Positions 1-6,678 of a stretch of DNA of 7,649 bases are shown here, one piece after another. This stretch comes from an uncultured Collinsella sp. (lineage in GTDB: Bacteria; Actinomycetota; Coriobacteriia; Coriobacteriales; Coriobacteriaceae): NCBI GenBank assembly GCA_900552705.1, contig USAX01000089.1:1-7649 (forward strand). Direction: 5' to 3'. The stretch's first letter is position 1; each line of letters opens with the position of its first letter. The translations under genes were made by a program, and so were the position numbers. Below the pieces are notes generated by a model, which did not search any database, was not told the origin of the DNA, and saw only the letters and a program-made list of their open reading frames with translations.

Positions 1-23
1 CGTCTAGGTGCTCCCGGGTAAGA

Positions 24-43
24 TTCTCTATTGATAGGAGAAG
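24..43 (+). promoter_or_regulatory. Ribosome binding site of the binding-protein gene, inside a small hairpin
   Basis: AGGAG at 36-40 lies 5 bases before the ATG at 46, a strong Shine-Dalgarno site that fixes the start there rather than at the in-frame TTG at 31. The site can pair with the bases just upstream: 24-28 (TTCTC) with 38-42 (GAGAA) and 29-30 with 35-36, leaving G37 bulged and a four-base loop. The ribosome site could therefore be partly masked in the mRNA. Whether this matters in the cell is not known. The bases before it (1-23) cannot be assigned to a gene, and no convincing promoter is visible. Confidence 0.6.
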
Positions 44-45
44 AC

Positions 46-1659
46 ATGGCCATCATCAACAAGGGTATGTCCAGGCGTTCGTTCCTCGGCCTCACCGGCA
101 GCGTCGCTGCTGTCGCAGGGCTTGGTCTCACCGGCTGCGGTGGCAGCTCTAGCGACGAGGGTTCCGCTTCCGGTTCCACCGATTCCGCCAACCGTGGCGG
201 CGGCGTGATCACCGCTGGTTCCGCTTACGCTCCGTCCAGCTTCGATCCCGCCAGCACCGGCTCCGCTGTGGGCCTGGGTGCTAACTGGCACGTCGTCGAG
301 GGCCTCTATGGCATCGATTACCACGACTACAGCACCTTCAACGAGCTCGCTACCGACGATCCCAAGTCTGTGGACGACACCACTTTCGAGGTCACCATCC
401 GCAAGGGCGCCAAGTTCTCCGATGGCACCGAGGTCACCGCTGACGATGTCGTCGCTTCCTACACCGCTTGCGCCGCTTCTGCTACGTATGCTCCGTTCTT
501 CCAGCCCTTCGAGTCCATCGAGGCCAAGGACGCCAGCACCGTGACGGTCAAGACCAAGGTCCCCAACTTCTCCCTGCTCAAGGATCGTCTGGCCATCGTC
601 CGCGTTACCCCGGCCACCCAGACCGAGGAGGATCGCGCCAAGCAGCCGATCGGCTCCGGCCCCTGGATGTACGACTCTATCTCCGATACCGAGATCACCC
701 TGGTTCCCAACCCCGAGTACAACGGTGAGTATGCTGCCGAGGATAAGAAGATCCAGTACAGCATCCTGACCGACCCCACCGCTCGCGTTACCGCTCAGCA
801 GGAGGGCTCCACGCTCGTTATGGAGCTCGTTACCGCTGACGCCGTCGACCAGCTCGAGAGCGCCGGCTGCAAGATCGATAACGTTCAGGGTTTCGGCACC
901 CGCTTCATCATGTTCAACGTCGCCAAGGAGCCTTGGAACAACGTCAAGGTCCGTCAGGCTGTCATGTATGCACTCGACACCGAGAAGATGGTCAGCAACA
1001 CCTTCGCCGGCCTTGCCACCGCTGCCAGCTGCTACCTGCCCAAGAGCTTCACCAACTATCATGAGGCTTCCACGGTGTATAAGACCGACGCCAAGAAGGC
1101 CAAGAAGCTCATCGAGGAGTCTGGCATCACCCCGGGTGCCATCACCCTGCGCACCACCGACAACGAGCAGATCAAGGGCATGGCCGCCCAGGTCAAGAAC
1201 GACCTCGACGCTCTCGGCTTCGATGTGACCATCCAGACCGATACCTCGCCGGCCACCTACGCTGCCATCGACGGCGGCGAGGCCTACGATATCCTCCTTG
1301 CCCCTGGCGATCCTTCCTGCTTCGGCGCCGACCCCGACCTGCTGCTTAACTGGTGGTACGGCGACAACGTTTGGATGCAGACCCGTTGCCCGTGGAAGGA
1401 GTCCGCTGAGTGGCAGAAGCTCCACGGTCTCATGGACGAGGCTCTTGCCGCCGAGGGCGACGAGCAGCAGAAGAAGTGGAACGAGTGCTTCGACATCATT
1501 GCCGACAACGCTGTTCTGTACCCCGTTGTCCACGTCAAGACCGTCTCCGCTTCCTGGGACGATCCGTCCACTGCGCCCAACGGCGAGGCCCTCGATGGCT
1601 TCAAGGGCATCGGCACGACGAGCATGTCCTTCAGGGGCGTCGCGACCGTCAAGGCGTAA
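46..1659 (+). CDS. Tat-exported lipoprotein, ABC transporter solute-binding protein (SBP family 5, SatA-like)
   Basis: Extracellular substrate-binding lipoprotein, 537 residues, the receptor for the ABC importer encoded by the next three genes. The start is the ATG at 46 with a strong ribosome site; an ATG at 67 (residue 8) is an alternative. Residues 9-15 (SRRSFLG) match the twin-arginine signal, followed by a hydrophobic stretch and the lipobox LTGC with Cys31 as the lipidated residue. A Ser/Gly-rich tether covers about 32-52. The mature protein shows SBP_bac_5 features: the segment near 53-66 with SSFDP, GSGPW near 203, RFIMFNV from 286 and KVRQAVMYALD at 301-311. Six cysteines remain in the mature part, and all 19 Phe codons I count are TTC. 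The family binds peptides, nickel or sugars. The neighbouring permease-ATPase fusion, esterase and aldolase suggest a sialic acid-like ligand, as in H. ducreyi SatA or the Bifidobacterium nan transporter. Family is sure, ligand is inferred. Confidence 0.93.
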   Translation: MAIINKGMSRRSFLGLTGSVAAVAGLGLTGCGGSSSDEGSASGSTDSANRGGGVITAGSAYAPSSFDPASTGSAVGLGANWHVVEGLYGIDYHDYSTFNELATDDPKSVDDTTFEVTIRKGAKFSDGTEVTADDVVASYTACAASATYAPFFQPFESIEAKDASTVTVKTKVPNFSLLKDRLAIVRVTPATQTEEDRAKQPIGSGPWMYDSISDTEITLVPNPEYNGEYAAEDKKIQYSILTDPTARVTAQQEGSTLVMELVTADAVDQLESAGCKIDNVQGFGTRFIMFNVAKEPWNNVKVRQAVMYALDTEKMVSNTFAGLATAASCYLPKSFTNYHEASTVYKTDAKKAKKLIEESGITPGAITLRTTDNEQIKGMAAQVKNDLDALGFDVTIQTDTSPATYAAIDGGEAYDILLAPGDPSCFGADPDLLLNWWYGDNVWMQTRCPWKESAEWQKLHGLMDEALAAEGDEQQKKWNECFDIIADNAVLYPVVHVKTVSASWDDPSTAPNGEALDGFKGIGTTSMSFRGVATVKA

Positions 1660-1721
1660 GGCTCGCTTGAGCCTGTATGCAGGATGTCGGTCGTTGGGAC
1701 CGTATCCTCATAGTTGAAACA

Positions 1722-1755
1722 AAGACCCGGGCGGCAACGATGTCGCTCGGGTCTT
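1722..1755 (+). terminator. Long intercistronic hairpin, possible attenuator or mRNA stabiliser
   Basis: AAGACCCGGGC at 1722-1732 pairs with GCTCGGGTCTT at 1745-1755 with one G-U pair. The stem continues through 1733-1736/1741-1744 to a four-base ACGA loop, giving 15 bp in all with two G-U pairs. The bases after it (TGTAATGAG) are not a proper U-tract, so full rho-independent termination is doubtful. It sits 63 bases after the binding-protein stop and before the permease ribosome site, where partial read-through or protection of the upstream message from 3' decay would give unequal subunit levels. Confidence 0.6.
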
Positions 1756-1758
1756 GTA

Positions 1759-1776
1759 ATGAGTATCCGTACTCAT
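1759..1776. repeat. Perfect 7-bp inverted repeat, possible operator or small hairpin
   Basis: ATGAGTA at 1759-1765 and TACTCAT at 1770-1776 form a perfect dyad with a 4-base TCCG spacer. As RNA it gives a 7-bp stem with a UNCG-like loop. As DNA it is an 18-bp palindrome of operator size. It lies three bases after the long hairpin. Nothing in the window says which protein, if any, would bind it, and a second copy was not found by eye. Confidence 0.35.
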
Positions 1777-1804
1777 ATACCAGTTGGTCCTACCGACAAA
1801 AGAA

Positions 1805-1810
1805 AGGGGA
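1805..1810 (+). promoter_or_regulatory. Ribosome binding site of the permease gene (decides a GTG start)
   Basis: AGGGGA at 1805-1810 lies 6 bases before GTG at 1817. This selects the GTG over an in-frame TTG at 1784 that would add 11 residues atypical of the family and has no ribosome site. Confidence 0.65.
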
Positions 1811-1816
1811 GAGAAC

Positions 1817-2773
1817 GTGAACAACTTGCTACGTTTGATTGGAAGGCGTCTCGTGGCGCTGCCGATCATGGCATTGGGCGTCACCGTCCTGGTGTTCTTC
1901 CTTATGTCGTTCTCCAAGACCGACCCCGCCTATACGGCGTTGGGTGACGGTGCCTCGCCCGAGGCGGTTGCCGAGTACCATGAGAAGTATGGTCTGGACG
2001 ACCCCTGGCCCGTGCGCTACGTGCGCTACATGGGCGATCTGATCCATGGCGACATGGGCACCTATGGTGCTGCTCGCAACTCCGTTGCCAAGCGCATCTC
2101 CACTGCCCTGCCCGTCACGATGCAGCTGACCTTCATCGGTCTTGCCATCGGCGCGGTCGTTTCGTTTTTACTCGGCGTCATCGCGGCACTGTATCGCGAT
2201 AAATGGCCGGACCAAGTGATCCGCGTCTTTTCCATCGCCGGCTTGGCAACCCCGTCGTTCTGGCTTGCCGTTCTGTTGATTCTGCTGTTCTCTTCCTACC
2301 TTAAGGTGCTTCCGGCGTCCGGTGCTCTGCCTCACTTCACCACGAATCCGGCTGGCTATCTGGGACGTATGATCATGCCCGCTATCGCCTTGGCATTTCC
2401 GCTGACGGGCCAGATGACTCGTATCGTGCGTACCGCCATGGTCGAGGAGCTCGATAAGGATTATGTCCGTATGGCTCGCGGCGCCGGCGTTCCCGAGAAG
2501 GTCGTCGTCGGCATCAACGTTCTTCGCAATGCGCTGATCACCCCGGTCACCACCCTCGGTCTTAAGATCGGTTACCTCATGGGCGGCGCCGTCGTCATCG
2601 AGGTTATCTTCAACCTCCCCGGCATGGGCACCGCGATTCTGCAGGGCGTTCAGGGCAACGAGGCGAACCTGGTTCAGGGCGTCGTTATCGTCGTTGCTCT
2701 TGCCTTCATCATCATCAACATCGTGGTTGACATGCTCTACCTGCTCATCAACCCGCGCATCAGGACGGTGTAG
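1817..2773 (+). CDS. ABC transporter permease, DppB/OppB family
   Basis: Integral membrane subunit of 318 residues forming half of the import channel. It starts at GTG 1817 behind a good ribosome site. The layout is that of the family: a first membrane helix near 12-31, a long extracellular region (about 35-100) with the conserved GDM segment (78-80), then helices near 103-125, 137-160, 184-200, 238-262 and 286-310. The cytoplasmic EAA-type loop that docks on the ATPase is clear at about 208-239, with DYVRMARGAGV at 215-225 and LRNA at 236-239. The C-terminus NPRIRTV matches the usual NPR ending. Length is normal for DppB/OppB. The stop is followed after three bases by the permease-ATPase fusion gene, so the two are surely co-translated. 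It would be the SatB-like subunit if the transporter carries sialic acid. Family is certain, substrate is inferred from context. Confidence 0.94.
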   Translation: MNNLLRLIGRRLVALPIMALGVTVLVFFLMSFSKTDPAYTALGDGASPEAVAEYHEKYGLDDPWPVRYVRYMGDLIHGDMGTYGAARNSVAKRISTALPVTMQLTFIGLAIGAVVSFLLGVIAALYRDKWPDQVIRVFSIAGLATPSFWLAVLLILLFSSYLKVLPASGALPHFTTNPAGYLGRMIMPAIALAFPLTGQMTRIVRTAMVEELDKDYVRMARGAGVPEKVVVGINVLRNALITPVTTLGLKIGYLMGGAVVIEVIFNLPGMGTAILQGVQGNEANLVQGVVIVVALAFIIINIVVDMLYLLINPRIRTV

Positions 2774-2776
2774 ATT

Positions 2777-4792
2777 ATGGTAAAGATTCGAGAGAAGCAA
2801 ACCGAGCAGCTCGAGAAGGCTGCCTCCAAGGGGCTCAAGCTCGGTGGCTGGAAGAAGATGACGCTGTCTTCTAAGATTGCCGCCGTCGTGTTGGTGCTGG
2901 TCGCCCTGACTGCGATTCTGGCGCCCCTTCTTGCCCCCTATAGCCCGGTCGAGATCTTTACGGCTCGCCAGGCTCCCGGCAACGGATTTATCTTCGGTAC
3001 CGACGATAAGGGTCGCGACATTCTGTCGCGCATGCTCTACGGTGGTCGTTACTCGCTGATTATCGGCTTTGGCGCCACTGCCATGGCTCTGGTCTGCGGC
3101 TCGGTCGTGGGCGCCCTTGCGGCGGTTTCGCGCAAGGCCGTTTCCGAGACGATCATGCGTATCCTGGACATCATCATGTCTATCCCGGGCATCGCCCTCG
3201 CGGCCGTCTTCGTCTCCATCCTGGGCAACTCCGTGCCGTCGATCATCTTCGCCATCGGCTTTATGTACACTCCGCAGATTGCCCGTATCGTGCGCGCCAA
3301 CATCGTGTCCGAGTACGGAGAGGACTATGTCCGCGCGGTCATCGTTTCCGGCGCCAAGGCTCCGTGGATTTTGATCAAGCATGTTCTGCGTAACTGCATC
3401 GCCCCGATCATGGTCTTCACCGTTACCCTGGTCGCCGACGCCATCATCTTCGAGGCCTCGCTGACCTTCATCGGCGCTGGTATCCAGGAGCCCACAGCTA
3501 CCTGGGGCAACATCCTCGCCGACGCCCGCGGCGGCGTGCTCGCCGGCCGTTGGTGGCAGGCACTGTTCCCGGGCCTGGCCATCATGATCACCTGCCTGGC
3601 GCTCAACATCCTCTCCGAGGGCATTACCGACGCCATGGCCGCTGCTCCCTCCGCCGCCCTGGATCCGACCGATTCCTCCAAGCGTCGCGAGGCCGACCTG
3701 CTGGTCTCCGACCCCGTTCGCGCCTACAAGGAGCAGGCCCAGTCCCTCTCCGCTCGCCTTGGCGCCCTGCGCGATGTCGAGCTCAAGCGTGACGATCGCC
3801 ATGTGCCTGACGAGTCTGTCGAACCGATTCTCTCGGTCCGTGACTTCTGCATTCAGTTTGAGCACCACGGCGATATCAACGTCGTCGACCATGTCAACTT
3901 TGACGTCCGTCCTGGTCAGACCATGGGCCTGGTGGGCGAGTCCGGTTGCGGCAAGTCCATCACCACGCTGGCCATCATGGGCCTGACCGACGATGACGAG
4001 CATCTTTCCGGCGAGGTTCTCTGGGAGGGCCGCGACCTGCTCAAGATGAGCAAGAAGGAGTGGTTCGGCCTGCGCGGTACCGATATCGCCATGGTCTATC
4101 AGGACGCCCTGTCCTCGCTCAACCCCTCCATGCTTATTTCCGCCCAGATGAAGCAGCTCACCAAGCGTGGCGGCACCCGTAGCGCCGAGGAGCTCCTGGA
4201 GCTCGTGGGCCTCGACCCCAAGCGTACGCTCGAGAGCTATCCGCACGAGCTTTCCGGTGGTCAGCGCCAGCGCGTTCTGATCGCTATGGCCCTTACCCGC
4301 GACCCCAAGCTGGTCATCTGCGACGAGCCCACGACCGCTCTGGACGTTACCGTCCAGAAGCAGGTCATCAAGCTGCTCAACGACCTTCAGGCCAAGCTCG
4401 GCTTTGCCATGATCTTCGTCTCGCATGACCTGGCGCTGGTCGCCGAGGTCGCCCATAACATCACGGTTATGTACGCCGGTCAGGTTATCGAGCAGGCGCC
4501 CACCAAGGAGCTGCTCACCAACCCGATTCACGAGTACACCCGCGGTCTTCTGGGTTCCGTTCTGTCCATCGAGAGCGGTTCGGGCCGCCTGCACCAGGTG
4601 CCCGGCGCCGTTCCGAGCCCGCGCGATTTCCCCAAGGGCGATCGCTTCGCGCCCCGCTCGAGCCATCCGCGTATTGGCCTGGACACCCGTCCGGTCTTCA
4701 AGCGCGTGCCCGGCACCGAGCACTTCTATTCCGAGCTCCCCGACGAGGTGCTCAAGGCAAATGGTTTGACCCCTCACGCGGAGGTGATGTAG
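2777..4792 (+). CDS. Fused ABC permease (DppC type) and ATPase (DppD type), SatC-like
   Basis: A 671-residue fusion supplying the second channel half and the first ATPase. Residues 1-285 are a DppC-type permease: helix near 33-55, the FGTDDKGRDILSRM segment (73-86), further helices near 95-118, 130-168, 206-232 and 262-282, an EAA loop at 176-210 with EDYVRA, and GAGIQEPTATWGN at 233-245. Residues 286-349 are a charged Ala-rich linker. Residues 350 to about 600 are an ATPase with every motif: Walker A GESGCGKS (387-394), Q-loop Gln442, LSGGQ (492-496), Walker B LVICDE (512-517) and switch His550. The tail resembles the oligopeptide-transporter C-terminal domain, but the usual cysteines are replaced (PKGDRFAPRSS, 619-629). 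The reading frame is continuous, so the fusion is real. I recall the same fusion in sialic acid transporters of H. ducreyi and actinobacteria, which supports that substrate. The ribosome site is weak (AGGA 2762-2765), suggesting coupling to the permease gene three bases upstream. Confidence 0.94.
   Translation: MVKIREKQTEQLEKAASKGLKLGGWKKMTLSSKIAAVVLVLVALTAILAPLLAPYSPVEIFTARQAPGNGFIFGTDDKGRDILSRMLYGGRYSLIIGFGATAMALVCGSVVGALAAVSRKAVSETIMRILDIIMSIPGIALAAVFVSILGNSVPSIIFAIGFMYTPQIARIVRANIVSEYGEDYVRAVIVSGAKAPWILIKHVLRNCIAPIMVFTVTLVADAIIFEASLTFIGAGIQEPTATWGNILADARGGVLAGRWWQALFPGLAIMITCLALNILSEGITDAMAAAPSAALDPTDSSKRREADLLVSDPVRAYKEQAQSLSARLGALRDVELKRDDRHVPDESVEPILSVRDFCIQFEHHGDINVVDHVNFDVRPGQTMGLVGESGCGKSITTLAIMGLTDDDEHLSGEVLWEGRDLLKMSKKEWFGLRGTDIAMVYQDALSSLNPSMLISAQMKQLTKRGGTRSAEELLELVGLDPKRTLESYPHELSGGQRQRVLIAMALTRDPKLVICDEPTTALDVTVQKQVIKLLNDLQAKLGFAMIFVSHDLALVAEVAHNITVMYAGQVIEQAPTKELLTNPIHEYTRGLLGSVLSIESGSGRLHQVPGAVPSPRDFPKGDRFAPRSSHPRIGLDTRPVFKRVPGTEHFYSELPDEVLKANGLTPHAEVM
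4780..4788 (+). promoter_or_regulatory. Very strong ribosome binding site of the second ATPase gene, inside the upstream coding end
   Basis: GGAGGTGAT at 4780-4788 is a nine-base perfect complement of the 16S rRNA 3' end. It lies 4 bases before the ATG at 4793 (8 bases counting from the GGAGG core). It is part of the last codons of the fusion gene, whose TAG at 4790-4792 directly abuts the ATG, so the ATPase can be re-initiated strongly even if ribosomes drop off. Confidence 0.8.
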
Positions 4793-5620
4793 ATGAGCGA
4801 GACCGCAGTCAACGGCGTCGAGCCGATCATCTTCCTTGATGACGTCCACGTCACCTTTAGGACCCGTACCGGCTCGATTCTGCACCCTAACCTGGTTCAC
4901 GCCGTCCAGGGTGTAACGATTAAGCTCATGCCCGGTCAGACGATCGGCATCGTCGGCGAGTCCGGTTGCGGTAAGTCCACCACCGCCAACGTCATGTGCG
5001 GCCTGCAGGCCCCCACGAGCGGCAAGGTCTACTTTAAGGGCAAGGACGTTACCAAACGTACCGCCGAGGACCGCCGCCACATGGGTCGCGTCATCTCGGT
5101 CGTGTTCCAGAACCCGGCCACGGCGCTCAACCCCCGCATGGTCGTTCGCGAGCAACTGCTCGACCCCATGCGCGTCCACAACCTGGGTACCGAGGCCGAG
5201 CAGGAGAAGCGCGTCAAGGAGCTCTTGGAGCTCACCGGTCTGCCCAGCTCCGCCGCCGAGGTTCTTCCCGGCCAGCTTTCGGGCGGCCAGCGCCAGCGCG
5301 TCGCAATTGCCCGTGCCCTGTCGCTGAACCCCGATGCCATCATCGCCGACGAGCCCACCTCGGCTCTGGACGTTTCGGTCCGCGCGCAGATTCTGAACCT
5401 GCTGACCGACCTTAAGAAGGAGCTCGGCCTGGCCATGGTGTTCATCAGCCATGACATCCAGACGGTCCGCTATATCTCTGACGACATCATCGTTATGAAT
5501 GGCGGCAAGATCGTCGAACAGGGCGAGGCCAAGCAGGTCTTCCAGCATCCCCAGGACCCCTACACCAAGATGCTGCTCGGCGCTGCGCCGTCGCTGCTGC
5601 ATCCCAAGCTCGGCGAGTAG
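4793..5620 (+). CDS. ABC transporter ATPase, DppF/OppF type, SatD-like
   Basis: Second cytoplasmic ATPase of the importer, 275 residues, starting at the base after the fusion gene stop. Motifs are complete: Walker A GESGCGKS (55-62), Q-loop Gln106 in FQNPATALNP, LSGGQ (162-166), Walker B AIIADE (182-187), D-loop SALD and switch His220. Both ATPases thus look catalytically competent, and they would pair head to tail in the transporter. The protein ends soon after PYTKMLLGAAPSLLHP (256-271). It therefore lacks the 50-70 residue C-terminal extension with a cysteine motif that most DppF/OppF proteins carry, and it is short for the family. Together with the three genes before it the set is a complete importer: one binding protein, two permease halves and two ATPase domains in four polypeptides. 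Peptide import cannot be excluded, but the downstream esterase and aldolase point to a sugar acid. Confidence 0.94.
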   Translation: MSETAVNGVEPIIFLDDVHVTFRTRTGSILHPNLVHAVQGVTIKLMPGQTIGIVGESGCGKSTTANVMCGLQAPTSGKVYFKGKDVTKRTAEDRRHMGRVISVVFQNPATALNPRMVVREQLLDPMRVHNLGTEAEQEKRVKELLELTGLPSSAAEVLPGQLSGGQRQRVAIARALSLNPDAIIADEPTSALDVSVRAQILNLLTDLKKELGLAMVFISHDIQTVRYISDDIIVMNGGKIVEQGEAKQVFQHPQDPYTKMLLGAAPSLLHPKLGE

Positions 5621-5636
5621 TCTCGCTTTCCCTCCC

Positions 5637-5664
5637 GTGCGCCCGGTTCCCTTGCCGGGCGCAC
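5637..5664 (+). terminator. Perfect GC-rich hairpin between transporter and esterase genes
   Basis: GTGCGCCCGG at 5637-5646 pairs perfectly with CCGGGCGCAC at 5655-5664 around an 8-base loop, 17 bases after the ATPase stop. No U-tract follows (CTCCGTTGCG), so it is more likely a pausing, processing or partial termination site than a full stop. It marks the border between the heavily codon-biased transport genes and the less biased esterase genes. Confidence 0.6.
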
Positions 5665-5700
5665 CTCCGTTGCGATTTCGAAAGGTTGGGTTCACGAGCC

Positions 5701-6678
5701 ATGCCAAGTGCTCAGGAGCTACAACAGCAATTTGGTGAATATCGAGGCGCTATGCCCCGCCCATCGGATTTCGATCTCTTTTGGAAGGACCGCATGGCCG
5801 AGGCCGACGCCGTCGAGCTCGACTACGCGATTGAGGCGGCTTCGGTTGCGGATTCCGCAACCTGTCGGTTTTTCGACCTCTGGTATACCGGCATGTGTGG
5901 CGCACGCCTGCATGCTAAGTACCTTAAACCCGTCTCGGATGAGCCCGTGCCATTGGTACTTCAGTTCCATGGATATCCGGGTGCAAGCCGCAGCTGGTTT
6001 GAGCAGGCGTCGTTTGCGGGCATGGGCATGGCGCTCATCGCCCTCGACTGCCCCGGTCAAGGAGGTCCCTCCGAGGACATTGGTGGATTTGAGGGCACAA
6101 CGGTCGCGGGCCATATCGTCGCCGGTATCGACGGCGACCCGGCCAACCTCTACTATGTCCGCTTGCACCAAGATATTCGCATCCTGTGCCGCATCGTTCG
6201 CGAGCTTGAGGGCATCGATCTTGCCCACGTATTTGTGAACGGCGCGTCGCAGGGCGGCGGTTTGGGCATTGCGACCTGTGCGCTTAACGGCGAGCTTATC
6301 AATCGCGCCGCCATCCTCTATCCCTTCCTGTCGGATTTCCGCCTGGTCTGGGATTTGGACGCCGACGATATTGCCTACGAGGGTCTGCGCTATTGGTCGC
6401 GTTGGTTTGACGAGGACTCGACTCGTATCGAGGAAGCCTATGCCAAGCTGGCGTACTTCGATTCCAAGAATTTTGCCCCCATGGTCAAGTGCCCCGTGCT
6501 GTTTGGCACGGGCACGGCCGATATCGTCTGTCCGCCGGCAACGCAGTTTGCGGTGTACAACAACCTGTCCTGCGATAAGCGTCATGAGTTCTTTGAGGGC
6601 TTTGGCCACGAGGAGATTCAGGATTTTGACGATCTGATCATTCCGTTTTTCTGTGAGGGAGGGGAGGCTCATGTCTAA
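5701..6678 (+). CDS. Acetylxylan esterase / cephalosporin-C deacetylase family (carbohydrate esterase family 7-like)
   Basis: Serine esterase of 325 residues that removes O-acetyl groups from sugars; no signal peptide, so cytoplasmic. The alpha/beta-hydrolase elements are all visible: oxyanion Tyr92 in QFHGYPG, nucleophile Ser183 in GASQGGG, acid Asp274 in GTADIVCPP and His303 in FGHEEIQ. The family N-terminus is present (FGEYRG at 11-16, DFDLFW at 23-28). The start ATG 5701 is chosen on that N-terminal match. The only ribosome-like site, AAAGG at 5681-5685, is rather far away (15 bases), and a TTG at 5686 is too close to it. Codon use is clearly different from the transporter genes: 15 of 23 Phe codons are TTT. 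Substrate is not given by sequence. In a sialic acid operon the fitting role is de-acetylating imported O-acetyl-sialic acid, as reported for pneumococcal Axe; xylo-oligosaccharides or other acetylated sugars are alternatives. Confidence 0.9.
   Translation: MPSAQELQQQFGEYRGAMPRPSDFDLFWKDRMAEADAVELDYAIEAASVADSATCRFFDLWYTGMCGARLHAKYLKPVSDEPVPLVLQFHGYPGASRSWFEQASFAGMGMALIALDCPGQGGPSEDIGGFEGTTVAGHIVAGIDGDPANLYYVRLHQDIRILCRIVRELEGIDLAHVFVNGASQGGGLGIATCALNGELINRAAILYPFLSDFRLVWDLDADDIAYEGLRYWSRWFDEDSTRIEEAYAKLAYFDSKNFAPMVKCPVLFGTGTADIVCPPATQFAVYNNLSCDKRHEFFEGFGHEEIQDFDDLIIPFFCEGGEAHV
6656..6667 (+). promoter_or_regulatory. Purine-rich ribosome binding site of the pseudo-esterase gene
   Basis: An uninterrupted A/G run with two GGGAGG/GGGGAGG-type cores ends at 6667, 3 bases before the ATG at 6671, within the last codons of the active esterase. 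The site chooses ATG 6671 over an in-frame GTG at 6653, which would sit before it. The start lies 8 bases inside the upstream gene, so the two proteins are probably made together. Confidence 0.7.

Larger units (their letters stand above)
1659..1797 (+). other. Intergenic spacer with five successive stem-loops
   Basis: The gene-free stretch between binding-protein and permease genes (1660-1816) folds by eye into consecutive hairpins. Stem 1: 1659-1664 with 1669-1674 (6 bp). Stem 2: 1681-1685 with 1704-1708 plus 1688-1692 with 1698-1702, separated by a small internal loop. Stem 3: 1722-1736 with 1741-1755 (15 bp). Stem 4: 1759-1765 with 1770-1776 (7 bp). Stem 5: 1783-1788 with 1792-1797 (6 bp, one G-U). 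The short stems could each arise by chance; stem 3 could not easily. A role in stabilising the upstream mRNA end, or in partial termination so that the binding protein outnumbers the membrane subunits, is inference from how other binding-protein operons behave. Confidence 0.55.

Noticed and set aside
19..24. TAAGAT as a -10 promoter element for the operon
   Set aside because: Only four of six positions fit, the -35 region would be off the left edge, and the distance to the start leaves almost no leader.
31..45. Upstream TTG as start of the binding protein
   Set aside because: It would place the ribosome site inside the coding sequence; ATG 46 has the right spacing.
28..1533. 501-codon minus-strand frame opposite the binding-protein gene
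   Set aside because: Same codon-register effect of strong bias; no ribosome site or domain seen.
3635..3826. Sequencing error joining two separate permease and ATPase genes
   Set aside because: The linker is in frame with normal codon bias, no internal start with a good ribosome site is evident, and the same fusion is known in Sat-type transporters.
3935..4984. Direct repeat of about 20 bases shared by the two ATPase genes (near 3935 and 4955)
   Set aside because: This is the conserved Walker A coding sequence of two paralogous domains, not a mobile or regulatory repeat.
5686..5700. TTG as start of the active esterase
   Set aside because: It directly abuts the AAAGG sequence, leaving no spacing, and adds residues outside the family match. 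ATG 5701 is preferred although its spacing is long.
2168..5707. A very long open frame (1179 codons) on the minus strand
   Set aside because: It lies codon-for-codon opposite three + strand genes that share one frame. It stays open only because those genes avoid TTA, CTA and TCA codons. Its product is an Asp/Gly/His/Leu-rich sequence with no domain, while the + strand products have full family motifs.
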